In this document: piece after piece, positions 19,783 through 29,461 of the stretch
How positions within the stretch are numbered: position 1 is the stretch's first letter
Layout of the letters: the number at the start of each line of letters is the position of its first letter
DNA from: Skeletonema tropicum
Lineage: Eukaryota > Bacillariophyta > Thalassiosirophyceae > Thalassiosirales > Thalassiosiraceae
NCBI GenBank assembly: GCA_037178625.1
Contig: CM074135.1
Coordinates: 2,172,001-2,236,000 of the forward strand
Length of the DNA stretch: 64,000 nucleotides
Direction: 5' to 3'
The notes under the pieces: generated by a model
Database searches by the model: none
The model's input: only the letters and a program-made list of their open reading frames with translations
Told to the model about the DNA's origin: nothing
Program-made: the position numbers and the translations under genes

Positions 19783-21432
19783 TCAAGGGAATGCTTGGCT
19801 TAAAGCATTATCCACTTCATTCTCTTCTTTAAAACATTTAGTGCAACAGTCACAAACCAATATATTATCTTCAAGAGACTCGTCATCATCCTCTGAAGTA
19901 ACACAGGTGGCCGAAAGGATTCGCAACACACGCTTTTGCTCGCTATCAGTTTCTGCATTTTTCTTTTTGTCGACTCTCATTTGACACAGAGGACCGTCCT
20001 TATCGATCTTCCCAGTTAACGGGTTGCCTTCCAGCTGCAGAAACCGCAGCGTTGGGATGCGATACAACTCTTGTTGGGGTATCTCCCCCGTCAACTGATT
20101 ATGCTGCAATGATATACTTGCAATCGGCTTTATCATCCCTAACTCTGTTGGAATTGTTCCAACGAGGTTGTTTCTCCCAAGGTAAAGCGTTCGTAAGAAC
20201 GACAGTCTGCCTAACTCTGACGGAATCGTTCCAGCCAATTCGTTGTAAATTGACAACTCTACAACATTTTTATCCGCATCGCATCGTCGAATCCCTCCCC
20301 CTCTTCCTTCACCCTTTGTAACCGAGCTCTTCCACTCACATTCATGGTTGTTTGTGAGGAAATTAGTCGGATTGCGCCACGGTCCCCCACGTCTCTTCAA
20401 TGAGAAGTCGGTATTGTGATCTACAGGAGGACCGCCGGTTGCAAAATACAGCACAGTCAAAGCATATCTTTGAACGATGTGAGGGTCATCATCTGTAATT
20501 TGAGACTTGTCTATGTTGGAAAGCCAGTTGAGTGCTTGGAATTGAGGAGACTGCATGTTGAACAGTGGATGAGTTGAATTATCTGAAGACTCCTCTAATT
20601 CGGGAGGCACAGCTTCTGAATAAAGTGGGAGTAAACGCTTTCTGAGGAGTTCAAATCTTTTTGTAATGGGTGATGAGGATGACTGTTGTTCTGTTGCCTC
20701 TTCGTTGACATTTGATTCAGTTACGAAGACATCCTTGCTTTCTGCTAACAACTGCTCTTTCAATGCAGCAATGCCTACCCGAAGACGTTCTAATTTCTCC
20801 TTCATTTCTTCATCCTGATCTTTCATTTTGTTTGGACTATCACTACCATCTAGAATTGATGACTCATATCTATCTGGATTAACTGATGACTCCGTTAATG
20901 ATAGCATCCCAATCATTCGTCCCCCCTCCCCTCCACTTTGAAATACTCCGTCTGCAGGTTGAGCCGCACCATTACTGTCTACAGGGATTGTTTGCGCTTG
21001 ACTCATGACACGTGCATTTGCAGCATCAATTGAAATGTCTTCGTCATTAGTTTGAATTAATCCATCTAATAAACGATTGGCCGCCCAATTTGCAGCCAAT
21101 CCCAAAAGCACAATCAAAATAATTGGGTTGATGGGCCGCCAATGACTGTTGGATGATGACCTCACTCTTCTTCGATCCTTCCTACGCGAGATAACTGCAT
21201 CCCTCTGAGGGGGCAGAAAGGATGCATTTGCGGCAACAGATTCATCTTCGTAGTAGTCTTTTTGTGGCTTAATGTGACGACGCCGCTCCATTATCGATTG
21301 CATGTAGGAGGAGTCATCGTCGTCATGACCGGAGGCTAAAATTTTTGTTATTGCATTATTATTTTGTTTAGATGAGGATGATGGGTAGAGCAGATGACTC
21401 ATCATCGTCTCATCGTATTCATTTCTACCCAT
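19783..21432 (-). CDS. Single-pass membrane LRR protein with Cys-rich C-terminus
   Basis: This is a 549-aa protein from one exon; the ATG at 21432 opens MGRNEYDETM. An N-terminal region with acidic and basic patches precedes one membrane helix at residues 101-119 (INPIILIVLLGLAANWAAN). There is no signal peptide, so type II topology is likely. A linker with a short coiled coil follows. Then comes an LRR cap-like segment (ALNWLSNID ... CEWKSS) and three or four plant-type repeats (LxxNxLxGxIPxELG). The tail ends in CDCCTKC. The same plan recurs in the gene at 43158-46711, so this is a diatom family of probable surface receptors or adhesion proteins. There is no kinase domain. The ligand is unknown. 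Confidence 0.75.
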   Translation of the reverse strand: MGRNEYDETMMSHLLYPSSSSKQNNNAITKILASGHDDDDSSYMQSIMERRRHIKPQKDYYEDESVAANASFLPPQRDAVISRRKDRRRVRSSSNSHWRPINPIILIVLLGLAANWAANRLLDGLIQTNDEDISIDAANARVMSQAQTIPVDSNGAAQPADGVFQSGGEGGRMIGMLSLTESSVNPDRYESSILDGSDSPNKMKDQDEEMKEKLERLRVGIAALKEQLLAESKDVFVTESNVNEEATEQQSSSSPITKRFELLRKRLLPLYSEAVPPELEESSDNSTHPLFNMQSPQFQALNWLSNIDKSQITDDDPHIVQRYALTVLYFATGGPPVDHNTDFSLKRRGGPWRNPTNFLTNNHECEWKSSVTKGEGRGGGIRRCDADKNVVELSIYNELAGTIPSELGRLSFLRTLYLGRNNLVGTIPTELGMIKPIASISLQHNQLTGEIPQQELYRIPTLRFLQLEGNPLTGKIDKDGPLCQMRVDKKKNAETDSEQKRVLRILSATCVTSEDDDESLEDNILVCDCCTKCFKEENEVDNALSQAFP

Positions 21433-21593
21433 GCTAAGTACTGCTCCTTCTGTCCTGGCTTAGGAGCTATAGCCACCAAGAAGTATGTGAAACACCGACG
21501 AGAGCTTGTGCCTGGCTTCTGGCTTCTTTGTTCTTTGTGTGGGGCGGGTGAGGCCACTGGATGGTGGTCGGTTCGGTTGCGTGAGTGAGAGCG
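21433..21593. other. Upstream region of the LRR gene
   Basis: This short 5' flank of the minus-strand LRR gene reaches to the MITE target duplication. No box is recognised. Confidence 0.3.
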
Positions 21594-21601
21594 AGGTCGA
21601 G

Positions 21602-21960
21602 TAAGGTTTCGGGTGTTCGGCAGTCAAAATCCGGGATTCGGCAGTGATTCGGCAGTGGGGTGTAAAAAGTCCCATTTGACAGTCATCCCAGTTGGAGATG
21701 GTCCCATTTGACAGTCATTCCCAGTTGGAGATGCTGAGCCGAAAAATATTTTCTTATAGATAAATCACAAAATCATCCTTTTTATTGCATTTTTGGATAG
21801 ATCTCGTACAGACGAGTATGTAGAAATTTTCAATTATGAAAAAATACCCAATATTGACCAAGATATAAAGGAAACAGCTGAGTGCCGACGAGTGCCGGGA
21901 GTGCCGAATTCGCCTCCCGAAATCCGGGAGATTCGGCACTTCCGAACACCCGAAACCTTA
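21602..21960. mobile_element. 359-bp MITE with 8-bp target-site duplication
   Basis: The ends are perfect 19-bp inverted repeats (TAAGGTTTCGGGTGTTCGG), followed by partly matching GGCA/GCCGAA blocks. Directly outside, AGGTCGAG stands on both sides (21594-21601 and 21961-21968), an 8-bp target-site duplication. Inside is an imperfect direct repeat of about 35 bp (TCCCATTTGACAGTCAT and CAGTTGGAGATG, twice within 21675-21735). There is no coding capacity. An 8-bp duplication fits hAT-type elements, but the terminal sequence alone does not prove that family. It sits about 170 bp upstream of the LRR gene. Confidence 0.88.
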
Positions 21961-22149
21961 AGGTCGAGTTGAAAAAAGTTGGTGAGAGAAAGCCGAAGTC
22001 ATAGTCATAAATGGAGGGAGTTCGTTTTCCGGATTTTTACACGCCCGAAATCTGCGTAGCAGAATCGGAGGGGAGCGGGGAGCCCGATCAAACTAAACTC
22101 GCCTTGACAGTTTGTTTTCTCATTCACCTTCCTCTCTTAGATTTTTTTT

Positions 22150-22411
22150 GAACGGCACCTCGCTCGGTGCCGTTCTCAAAAAAGGCAGTAGGCCTCAAAA
22201 TCTTTGTTAGAATAAAGCATGAGTCAAAATGTGGCCTATAGATCTTATTATTGCATACCAAGGGCTACATACAGATTTTTTGAAAAAATGCCGTTAGGAG
22301 CTGCCTAGCTTTGACCGCTAACAAACGGGATTTCAAGAACGGCACCGAGGTGCCGTTCTCAAGCCCTACGGGTACTGGGCCCAACACAAGAACGGCACCG
22401 AGGTGCCGTTC
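22150..22411. repeat. Three copies of a GAACGGCACC palindrome
   Basis: Copies are at 22150-22175 (arms GAACGGCACC / GGTGCCGTTC around CTCGCT), 22337-22358 and 22390-22411 (the last two read GAACGGCACCGAGGTGCCGTTC). The last two also share flanking CAA and CTCAA. Each could form a hairpin with a 10-bp stem. Confidence 0.8.
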
Positions 22412-22894
22412 TCAAAATGGTTGGGATATTGTACGCATGCAGCAGCTCAAGCTTCGTAAAGACACAACTTGTGTAAACGGTGATGAAGATATATCCCTCT
22501 ATTCACATCTTCTCATTTCTCATTTCTCATCTATTCTTTTCGGACTGATGTCGCGCCAAATTTCAGGTGGTTTGATTTTGGGTTGGCCCAGGGCACTGGG
22601 TTGGCCTTCCCACCATTTTCCTCGTGCCTGCGGAAAAACTCCTGGCGCCTCGAATGCGTATTCACTGTGGCTAGAGATAGATGAAGTAAACGAGAATCAC
22701 TATGTAAAACGACAATTGTCAACACACTAAGGGTAGTTGGGACTCCACAAATTTGCACGACAAATTGGTGTATGTCCTAGTACTACTTATGCTACAGGGT
22801 CTTAGTTTGGTAAAACTAAAGACTCCCTGCAAGCATCAATACGGTTGTCGTATAAACACTCCACACAGATGTGAGCGAAAACTTGTGCAAAGCA
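22412..22894. other. Right flank / 3' region of the DIRS-like element
   Basis: This is the sequence downstream of the recombinase stop codon. It probably holds the 3' terminal repeat of the element, but I could not match it to any sequence upstream of 29352. No gene is seen. Confidence 0.3.
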
Positions 22895-24319
22895 CTAAGA
22901 ACGGTGTGCTAGAGTCAAGTTTGTGAACTGTGATTGGAGTGCATCGTGTCTCAGCCATTGTGTATACGCAAGCATGTGTGCAAAAGAAAAAAGGTAGGAG
23001 AATATGGCAGTGAAGAGATAAAGTTCTGAATATTTGTATCTATTCGATATCGTCATAACGTCCATTTCTTCATGGCTTGTCTGCTCAGCTGAATAGGAGA
23101 CATTTTGGTCTAAATTTGCGAGTTTGATTGATAAGGCAGCAGAATTGCTGAGCGCGGTAGTATGGTGCTTGAGTATAGTTTTGGTACTCCGTAGGTAAAC
23201 TCTGTATGAGTCTCCTTGCCACCTCAGCTGTATTTTGATATAATCTCCGTTACATCCGTGTTCGTGGAGGAGAACTGCTGCTGTGACTCGGATGGAGTGA
23301 GCTGAGTATCTTTTCAGGTCTACATCAGTCATAGTTGGGTGAGCTTTCTTTGCCATTTGTCGTAGGAATTTAGACATCGCTGATCAAGTGAGGTAGGTTA
23401 GTTCAGATTTTTCGTTTCTGTAGACACATACCGGGAGATCACAAGGTTGTTGAAGTGTCATAGCCCTATAGACGATTCTATACGTAGCTCTAACTGGGCA
23501 CATTTCCTTGTTATTTGGGTCAAAGAGGACTTGTTTGACTTCACCATTACGTCGATTCTTTTGGATTTTGAATGTGAACGAAGCTCTAGTTGGTTTGTCT
23601 ATGCCTGCAAGTGAGTCTGGCGTTATTCTTTGATTGTCTTTGTCATACAAAATGATGTCGTTTTGTGACCAAGCCTTCAGTACTGATTTACCGCTCGGGT
23701 ATATATGGTATTCCGGTCGTTTTTGAGATTTTTGGCCATATTCGGCTAGTCTTGGTCCGAGGTATCTTCCTAGTATCGCCAAATCAACCATGACGCATTG
23801 GGCCGATAGTAAGTTAGATGATTCAGATGTCTTGAGCATTTCTGCAAACATCTCCGGGGTTATAGGGGATCGTTGATCAGCAATATTTTCCTCGTCTCTA
23901 ATGTTTCTGAGGATAGTTGCTGCTAAGCTGGATCTGTCGTCGAAATTGAAAGGATCTGGTAAGTTACGTAATCGGAAAAGTTCAAAAGCATCTTTAACAT
24001 ATCCCAAAATGGTATCATATCGCATATCGTCTTTGTTTTGAATGTTAATCCCCAATTGGAGTTCTTTAATGTAATGCGCAAGGATACGGTCCCATATTCT
24101 TCCATCACCACATGGATCTGGAAGAAGCTTAGATTGGGTAAAACTTATGTAGAAAGCTTGCCTAGACCTTGTTGTTTCAAGATCCTTACTTGAGATAGAG
24201 TTGGCATACTCTCGTCTAAGATAATTGTCCAGAGCATTGAAAGTAGCTCTTGACTCGGTTGAAAAGAACGGCAGTTCGTCAAGATTGGGTATTTCTGTTT
24301 TAAAGAAGAGTAGTCATAG
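22895..24319 (-). CDS. Tyrosine recombinase of the DIRS-like element, with one in-frame TGA
   Basis: The frame opens after a stop at about 24320 and overlaps the end of the RT/RNase H frame. It contains no ATG before about 24030, so expression by frameshifting from the upstream frame fits best. It begins TEIPNLDELPFF and has a helical core-binding part. The catalytic part has the first Arg in LGPRLAEYG, a Lys in TFKIQKNRRNG, the H-x-x-R box as SAHSIRVTA, and WQGDSYRVYLRS with the likely Trp and Tyr. This is the tyrosine recombinase order R-K-HxxR-(H/W)-Y. A TGA at 23384-23386 interrupts it between ELTYLT and SAMSKFLRQ, with the frame preserved. It would circularise or integrate the cDNA. Confidence 0.75.
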
Positions 24320-27300
24320 AAGAAATTGTGAGTGCCTTTCTGTTGTTTGAGACGTGAGATTGCATCAGCAATAAAGTTTTCATCTCCTGGTAGGTATTTG
24401 GCGTTCACTCCGAGGGGGGAGTCGATGAGGAGGAAACATAGGAATAGTGCTAGGCGCCTTCCAATAGGGGAACTAGTGCACAGTCGGATCCACTTGATTG
24501 AGCTTTTGTTGTCGGCATGATTGAGGAGTATTGGGAAAGGATCGTCAGTTGGGTGACCTTCCGAGATTACTGTGAGTGCGGCGGCGTAGGTGATGATATT
24601 TCCGACGAATTCCAGCACGTTGATACCGATTTGGTTTGGTCCGGCCGATGCGAACCTAATAGTACGTTTTTTGATTTCCATTGGGAATTCCACATGCCAA
24701 ACGAAGTCGAGAAGGATGGAGAAACCTCCTGTTTGGTCGAGGCAAGCGTCGGACCATGATGTGAAAGTTGGATCCCTATTAACCATGTGAGCTATTGGTG
24801 ATTCCCATTGGACGGATGGGTCTTCCAGTAGTTCCCAGATAAGTTTCAGTTCATTCTTCATCGATGAATTGACTGGAAACTGTGTCTTGAGCGAATGGGG
24901 CATCTTGGAAAGCTTCGACCTTGCATAGTCTACAGTATTACTCATGATGACATCTCGGTCGATCCCGAGGATTTCAAAGGGTAGTTGACCATTCAAAACC
25001 TTCTGGAGAGTCTTGAATTCTGCTGAGTTTGTTGCTAGTTGTCTGTTTTTCGAAAGCGCATAGGATACGGATGCATAGAGTTGAGAGATGATATGGTAGG
25101 CCCAGCTTACCGCTTGGCCTATCCGGCCCACTTTTCCAATGGTCTTGCTGATTTCCGATACAGTAAATGTCTTTCTATAGCCAAAAGCAAAACCACTGTC
25201 TTTTAGAAGGGAGCGCAATTCGTCTAGATAGTCTGGTGGGATACCAACTGTGAGACTTCGTGTATTCCAAGTGAGACCGAGATGTATGTTTCTGTAGCTG
25301 ATTATTGCTTCCAACAATTTTTCCATCGATAAATGATTTCTTCTTCTGCTGGGATTGGGTTTACCCATTACGTTGAAAGTTGCTTCAATTATTGCTGCGA
25401 GGAGACGCTTGATATATTGGCGGATTGAGATTGGTAATGCATCGTCTACCAAAATCCTGGGTGGAGTTTGAGATGGGATAGGTTTTCCATTCCTGGTTAG
25501 AAGCGGGATTCCTGTTATGATAGAACATGGCGCTGACTTTTGGAGCTCATTAGGTTTTGGAGGATTGTCTAGGATGCTCCAGTCCAACAGGTCCAAGTAC
25601 TCTCTATGGATGAATTCCAGATTTTTTGGCCCATTGAACTCTTCGATAGACATCACTTCGATACTGCGCCTGATTGGTTCGAAACTGGCTGCTGATTCAG
25701 TGTGTCCAAAGACCATACCTGTTGCGATATGATATAGTTCACCGATCTTGAAGCCTAGGGCTCCTGTAAGGTTTGGATTAACTTTGGGCCATCGGAAAGC
25801 TGATGTAAAATCCACTCCTGCAGGGATATATAGTTCTTCTTGGGGGAAAGTCACTCTCCAATTTAGGATATCGTACATGAAACGCCGTTGGACTTCTCCA
25901 TAAGTTACCTCAGGCATGAGACTTTTATCTGCAACTTTATTCATCACTGTTAGCCAGGGAGCCTCTGAGGGTATTGTTGACCCGTCCCATACCAGTCTGG
26001 CTTTTCCCTTCTTCAGATTCATGCCTTGGGAGTTATGGCGGCAATATGGCGAGAATGTAACGACCCAACCATGGCATGACAAGATATTTGAGTACTTGTT
26101 CTCCTTGTTGATCGTCTTTTCTACGATCTTGCGATTGGAAGATACCGACTTTTGATTTCCGATTGATATTTGAGTCATTTTATTCTTTCGTGGCTCTGTC
26201 CAGTTGAGTTGGAAAGGGACCCCCTCCGTAAGGATACGGTAAACATCTTCCTCATCACGTTGTGATACTTTCCCGTGGATATATTCTCTAATCTTTTCTG
26301 GATTGCGATACTCTCCCGTGTACTCTCCCGATACGAATCTCACGGCTATCCCCGGGTCAAGATTTGCCCAGATCATTAGTGCTGTGACCATATCCACGCG
26401 GTTGGGATCGATTTCTGTCTGTTCTTCATAACGTAGAATAGGCTCCCTGAGTGGATTGAAATTCAGGTCACGGAGTCTCCTGAAATTAGTGATCATATCA
26501 TTAAAACTCTTGTTCACCATTGAGAGGTTTGCCATTACCTCAAACCAAGCACTCTCTTCTGCGAAAGGAGCAAGATGATTGTATTCCTCCCCGACTTTCT
26601 TCACGATATCGAGTCTCTTGGGGTCGTAGAAAGGGCTGCTCTGATCTATGCTCGTGAATATGTACTTTGTAAGGACGAAGATTGCACCCTCGATCGATGG
26701 TTCCACCTTGTATTGATGTCTGGATGATGATTTCATTGGGTGATTGCGGAGGAGGATGAGATGGTTAGGGAGTTTTGAGTAGAAGTGCTCACCTTTTGTT
26801 GATGTTGTGAAAGAGGAGTTATGTTTCTGACCGAATTGTTGTTCGTACTGATGAAGTATAGCGTCTCTCTTCTTTCTCGTCTGTCGCATTGGCGGATTAC
26901 TATTTCGGATGCTCTCAACTAGGGATTGCTTGGTATCGGGAAAATGAATACTAGGAGCTTTCGCTTCGGATTGATGTAAAACAATGAATCTACTATTGAT
27001 ATTCTCATTTACTCTTTCCATCGCTTCCTTTTCCATGCCTGATGGTTTGGCCTCGTTTTGACTGGTGAAAGGTCCCTGCTCATCGCCTCGGAGATGTTCG
27101 TACTGAGGTTTGAGTTTGATCTTCCTCGACCTCTTGAGCATGCCATCACTCAGCCAGGCATGTTTCTCATCAGAGATGTAGGCGCATAGCATATCGAACT
27201 CCGATTGGGAAAGGTCGTCATATTTGCAGACATGAATGAAGTTGCAGCTTCCGTATTGGTCACAGACTTTACCTTGGCAGCAAAAACCGCTGCATAGTTT

Positions 27301-29352
27301 GCCTGTCTTTTTCTTGAAAGTTACTACCAACTCTTTGGGGAAGACTTTGTATACCTCCAAGTCCGGATTATGGAGGTACAGGATTCCACATTTGTCCATT
27401 GGTTTCCTCTGGAACGCAGGTTGGGCAGTGGTACTTTGTTGATAGCGTCCCGCACGACTGTTGCTTTGGCGCTCCGCGGAAGCAGAGACAGGGCGTTTAC
27501 CCCCGCGAGCGACTGGCTCCTGTACGGGAGGAGCGGGAAGACCGATCATCTTACTCTTGTAGAAGGAAGGCATGTGGTATTCTGCTGAAAGAGCCTTGGT
27601 GGACATTTTAGCTTGGTTCACATCATTTGCAAAACTGCGTGCAATCATTAGGATCCCCGTAAGCTCTTGGATATCATCCGTTGTCAGAGCATTGCGAAGG
27701 ATGTGGGTGGTATTCCCTGCACGCTGCAAGTCCTCGAGGAGGCGATAGTTTTCGGAGAATCTAGCAAAGGCGGAGATGATAGACTGAGCTCTAGATACGA
27801 TAGCACATGCCAACCATGGCATTTGCTCAAGATGGTCGCGGATCCATTTTGCCTCATTAGTAATCACTTCCAACAAATCGTCAAGGGCATGGAGCACCAA
27901 TGGCTTCGTCTTCTCAAGATCATACTGGAAACTTTTGACTAGGTGGAAGCCGATGAATGTTGTCTTTACTTCGTCGACTGAGTTGCTTGGATTGAACGAT
28001 GGGATATCGATACTTTGCTTTGACCTATCTTCAGCAGAGACATCGTTTTGGCGTTCACTTTCCAACGTCAAGATTCCCTTTCTGATACTCTCGACTGCTG
28101 TGGCATCTAGTGACTGGGGCCCGAAACTGTTGATATCGAGCTGCTTGTTGCCTGACTTCGGTAGCTGGTCGTAACTAGATTGATCATAATTACTGTTCAA
28201 TTCGGCGGTAGCAAGAGCTGGGCTGATGGAATCCATATCGTGTTGGGAGAGTAGGTTAAACGGAGTGAGTTTTGCTTTGGTTGTTCTCATTCCACTTTGG
28301 AGGAAAAGACGAAAAGCCTCATTCCTCTCCGGGCCTGCCTTCTTCTGAAGGACCTCTTCAAACTTTGGAATCAGTTGCGGGACGGAATAATCAGATATTG
28401 AGACCGGTGCACCGAACGCGCCATGGATAGGCGTGTTGATGTTACCGCATATGTTGAATAGGGTACGTTTGGCTGCAGCCTTTTTATCGGCACGTGCGTC
28501 TTTCTCAGATGACTCTTTCGAATCTTGATTCACGATGACAATTTGACCTGGTTGCGTAGAGAGGGAACTAGTAGGTCCCTGTTGGGATGTGCCCACTGGG
28601 TTTTGCTGGATTGGTGGAGTTGGTGGTACCTTGAAGATATCGCGCAGATTCTTTACATCTTCGGGAAGTTTCGTGGTAGGAGATACAACTACGAGAGGGT
28701 AATTTTCGAGGAGTGCAACCCCATCATCATCTAGGACTGATGAGATGTACTCAGACTCATCTCCTGACTCGATGATGTTGTCCAAGACTTGTTTCGAAGG
28801 CATGAACTCATTTGCGACACTGTAGAGTGATTTCACAATTTTTGAGACAACACTCCCATAGGATGACTCTATTTGTGTCAGGTCTCCCTCCTCGAGCTCG
28901 CTTCCTACATCGGGTGGGGATTCTCCAAAGGGCAGCACGAAGAAATTCGGCAATGCTTCTGCAAACCAGTGAGATTTCTGACTGAATGATGAGCCCTTCA
29001 AATGATCTTTGGTGAGTCTCTTCTTATTTGAGAAATCCGAGACGTCCTTACCCACCCTACAGTACAGTCCTAATGAATCAATAGAGACGAAGGCGAATGA
29101 ACTAGTTTTCTTGCTATCTCCAAGACTGCCAAAGATGCGGTTAGGGTTGCCGTGGTCATCACATGATAGCTTTGGTGAGTAGAGAGACTGGAGTGCAGAG
29201 TTGTGGTCCATGAAGGAGATAGATGCAACGTTGCCTCCCTTCAGAGCGTCGATGAGTTGATTTTGGGTGTATTGGAAATTATTGATAGACTCCCTGTCCC
29301 ATGAGTGGGGAGTTCGGTTGGACTGGACGAAGCTATCGTCGCGTGATGGCAT
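24145..29352 (-). CDS. Gag-like / reverse transcriptase / RNase H polyprotein of the DIRS-like element
   Basis: This is a 1735-aa protein starting at the ATG at 29352. The first 600 residues are helical and Ser-rich (capsid-like by position only). Near residue 697 is a CCCH finger (CCQGKVCDQYGSCNFIH). The RT shows motif A PAGVDFTSAFRW near 1180, motif B VFGHTESAASFEP near 1217 and motif C RILVDDALP near 1300. RNase H has WSDACLDQTGG near 1534, NVLEFVGN, NHADNKSS and the final Asp in DENFIADAISR near 1660. This RT/RNase H type is shared by DIRS/Ngaro elements. The last 50 or so residues after the slippery site are read in the zero frame and look less protein-like than the overlapping recombinase frame. 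It is fully open, suggesting recent activity. Confidence 0.85.
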   Translation of the reverse strand: MPSRDDSFVQSNRTPHSWDRESINNFQYTQNQLIDALKGGNVASISFMDHNSALQSLYSPKLSCDDHGNPNRIFGSLGDSKKTSSFAFVSIDSLGLYCRVGKDVSDFSNKKRLTKDHLKGSSFSQKSHWFAEALPNFFVLPFGESPPDVGSELEEGDLTQIESSYGSVVSKIVKSLYSVANEFMPSKQVLDNIIESGDESEYISSVLDDDGVALLENYPLVVVSPTTKLPEDVKNLRDIFKVPPTPPIQQNPVGTSQQGPTSSLSTQPGQIVIVNQDSKESSEKDARADKKAAAKRTLFNICGNINTPIHGAFGAPVSISDYSVPQLIPKFEEVLQKKAGPERNEAFRLFLQSGMRTTKAKLTPFNLLSQHDMDSISPALATAELNSNYDQSSYDQLPKSGNKQLDINSFGPQSLDATAVESIRKGILTLESERQNDVSAEDRSKQSIDIPSFNPSNSVDEVKTTFIGFHLVKSFQYDLEKTKPLVLHALDDLLEVITNEAKWIRDHLEQMPWLACAIVSRAQSIISAFARFSENYRLLEDLQRAGNTTHILRNALTTDDIQELTGILMIARSFANDVNQAKMSTKALSAEYHMPSFYKSKMIGLPAPPVQEPVARGGKRPVSASAERQSNSRAGRYQQSTTAQPAFQRKPMDKCGILYLHNPDLEVYKVFPKELVVTFKKKTGKLCSGFCCQGKVCDQYGSCNFIHVCKYDDLSQSEFDMLCAYISDEKHAWLSDGMLKRSRKIKLKPQYEHLRGDEQGPFTSQNEAKPSGMEKEAMERVNENINSRFIVLHQSEAKAPSIHFPDTKQSLVESIRNSNPPMRQTRKKRDAILHQYEQQFGQKHNSSFTTSTKGEHFYSKLPNHLILLRNHPMKSSSRHQYKVEPSIEGAIFVLTKYIFTSIDQSSPFYDPKRLDIVKKVGEEYNHLAPFAEESAWFEVMANLSMVNKSFNDMITNFRRLRDLNFNPLREPILRYEEQTEIDPNRVDMVTALMIWANLDPGIAVRFVSGEYTGEYRNPEKIREYIHGKVSQRDEEDVYRILTEGVPFQLNWTEPRKNKMTQISIGNQKSVSSNRKIVEKTINKENKYSNILSCHGWVVTFSPYCRHNSQGMNLKKGKARLVWDGSTIPSEAPWLTVMNKVADKSLMPEVTYGEVQRRFMYDILNWRVTFPQEELYIPAGVDFTSAFRWPKVNPNLTGALGFKIGELYHIATGMVFGHTESAASFEPIRRSIEVMSIEEFNGPKNLEFIHREYLDLLDWSILDNPPKPNELQKSAPCSIITGIPLLTRNGKPIPSQTPPRILVDDALPISIRQYIKRLLAAIIEATFNVMGKPNPSRRRNHLSMEKLLEAIISYRNIHLGLTWNTRSLTVGIPPDYLDELRSLLKDSGFAFGYRKTFTVSEISKTIGKVGRIGQAVSWAYHIISQLYASVSYALSKNRQLATNSAEFKTLQKVLNGQLPFEILGIDRDVIMSNTVDYARSKLSKMPHSLKTQFPVNSSMKNELKLIWELLEDPSVQWESPIAHMVNRDPTFTSWSDACLDQTGGFSILLDFVWHVEFPMEIKKRTIRFASAGPNQIGINVLEFVGNIITYAAALTVISEGHPTDDPFPILLNHADNKSSIKWIRLCTSSPIGRRLALFLCFLLIDSPLGVNAKYLPGDENFIADAISRLKQQKGTHNFFYDYSSLKQKYPILTNCRSFQPSQELLSMLWTIILDESMPTLSQVRILKQQGLGKLST
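24298..24304 (-). promoter_or_regulatory. Candidate -1 ribosomal frameshift site T TTA AAA
   Basis: On the minus strand, in the RT/RNase H reading frame, the codons read TCT T-TTA-AAA CAG, the X XXY YYZ heptamer. Slipping back one base leads directly into the recombinase frame (ACA GAA ATA CCC), which opens only about six codons upstream. No strong downstream stem is obvious by eye. Confidence 0.6.
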
Positions 29353-29461
29353 ATTTACGGTCTGTGTGTTATATCGATTGATGAAAAGTTGTTAGTATTG
29401 AAATAGAATTGAGTTTTGAAAAGAGGATCGGGATGTCCACCCCCTTTCAGAAGGGAAAGAA

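Larger units (their letters stand above)
22895..29352 (-). mobile_element. DIRS-like tyrosine-recombinase retrotransposon (coding part)
   Basis: In order on the minus strand are a gag-like region with a CCCH zinc finger, reverse transcriptase, RNase H and a tyrosine recombinase. RT plus RNase H followed by a tyrosine recombinase instead of a DDE integrase defines DIRS-type elements, which integrate circular cDNA by recombination. No methyltransferase domain was recognised. The terminal repeats (split direct or inverted in this class) could not be located by eye, so only the coding part is delimited. The recombinase frame is broken by one TGA; otherwise the element is nearly complete. Confidence 0.8.

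Noticed and set aside
22150..22411. CRISPR-like array
   Set aside because: Only three palindromes with unequal spacing (about 165 and 31 bp) in a eukaryotic setting.
22311..22730. 139-aa ORF
   Set aside because: It runs through the palindromic repeats and has no recognisable domain; probably chance.
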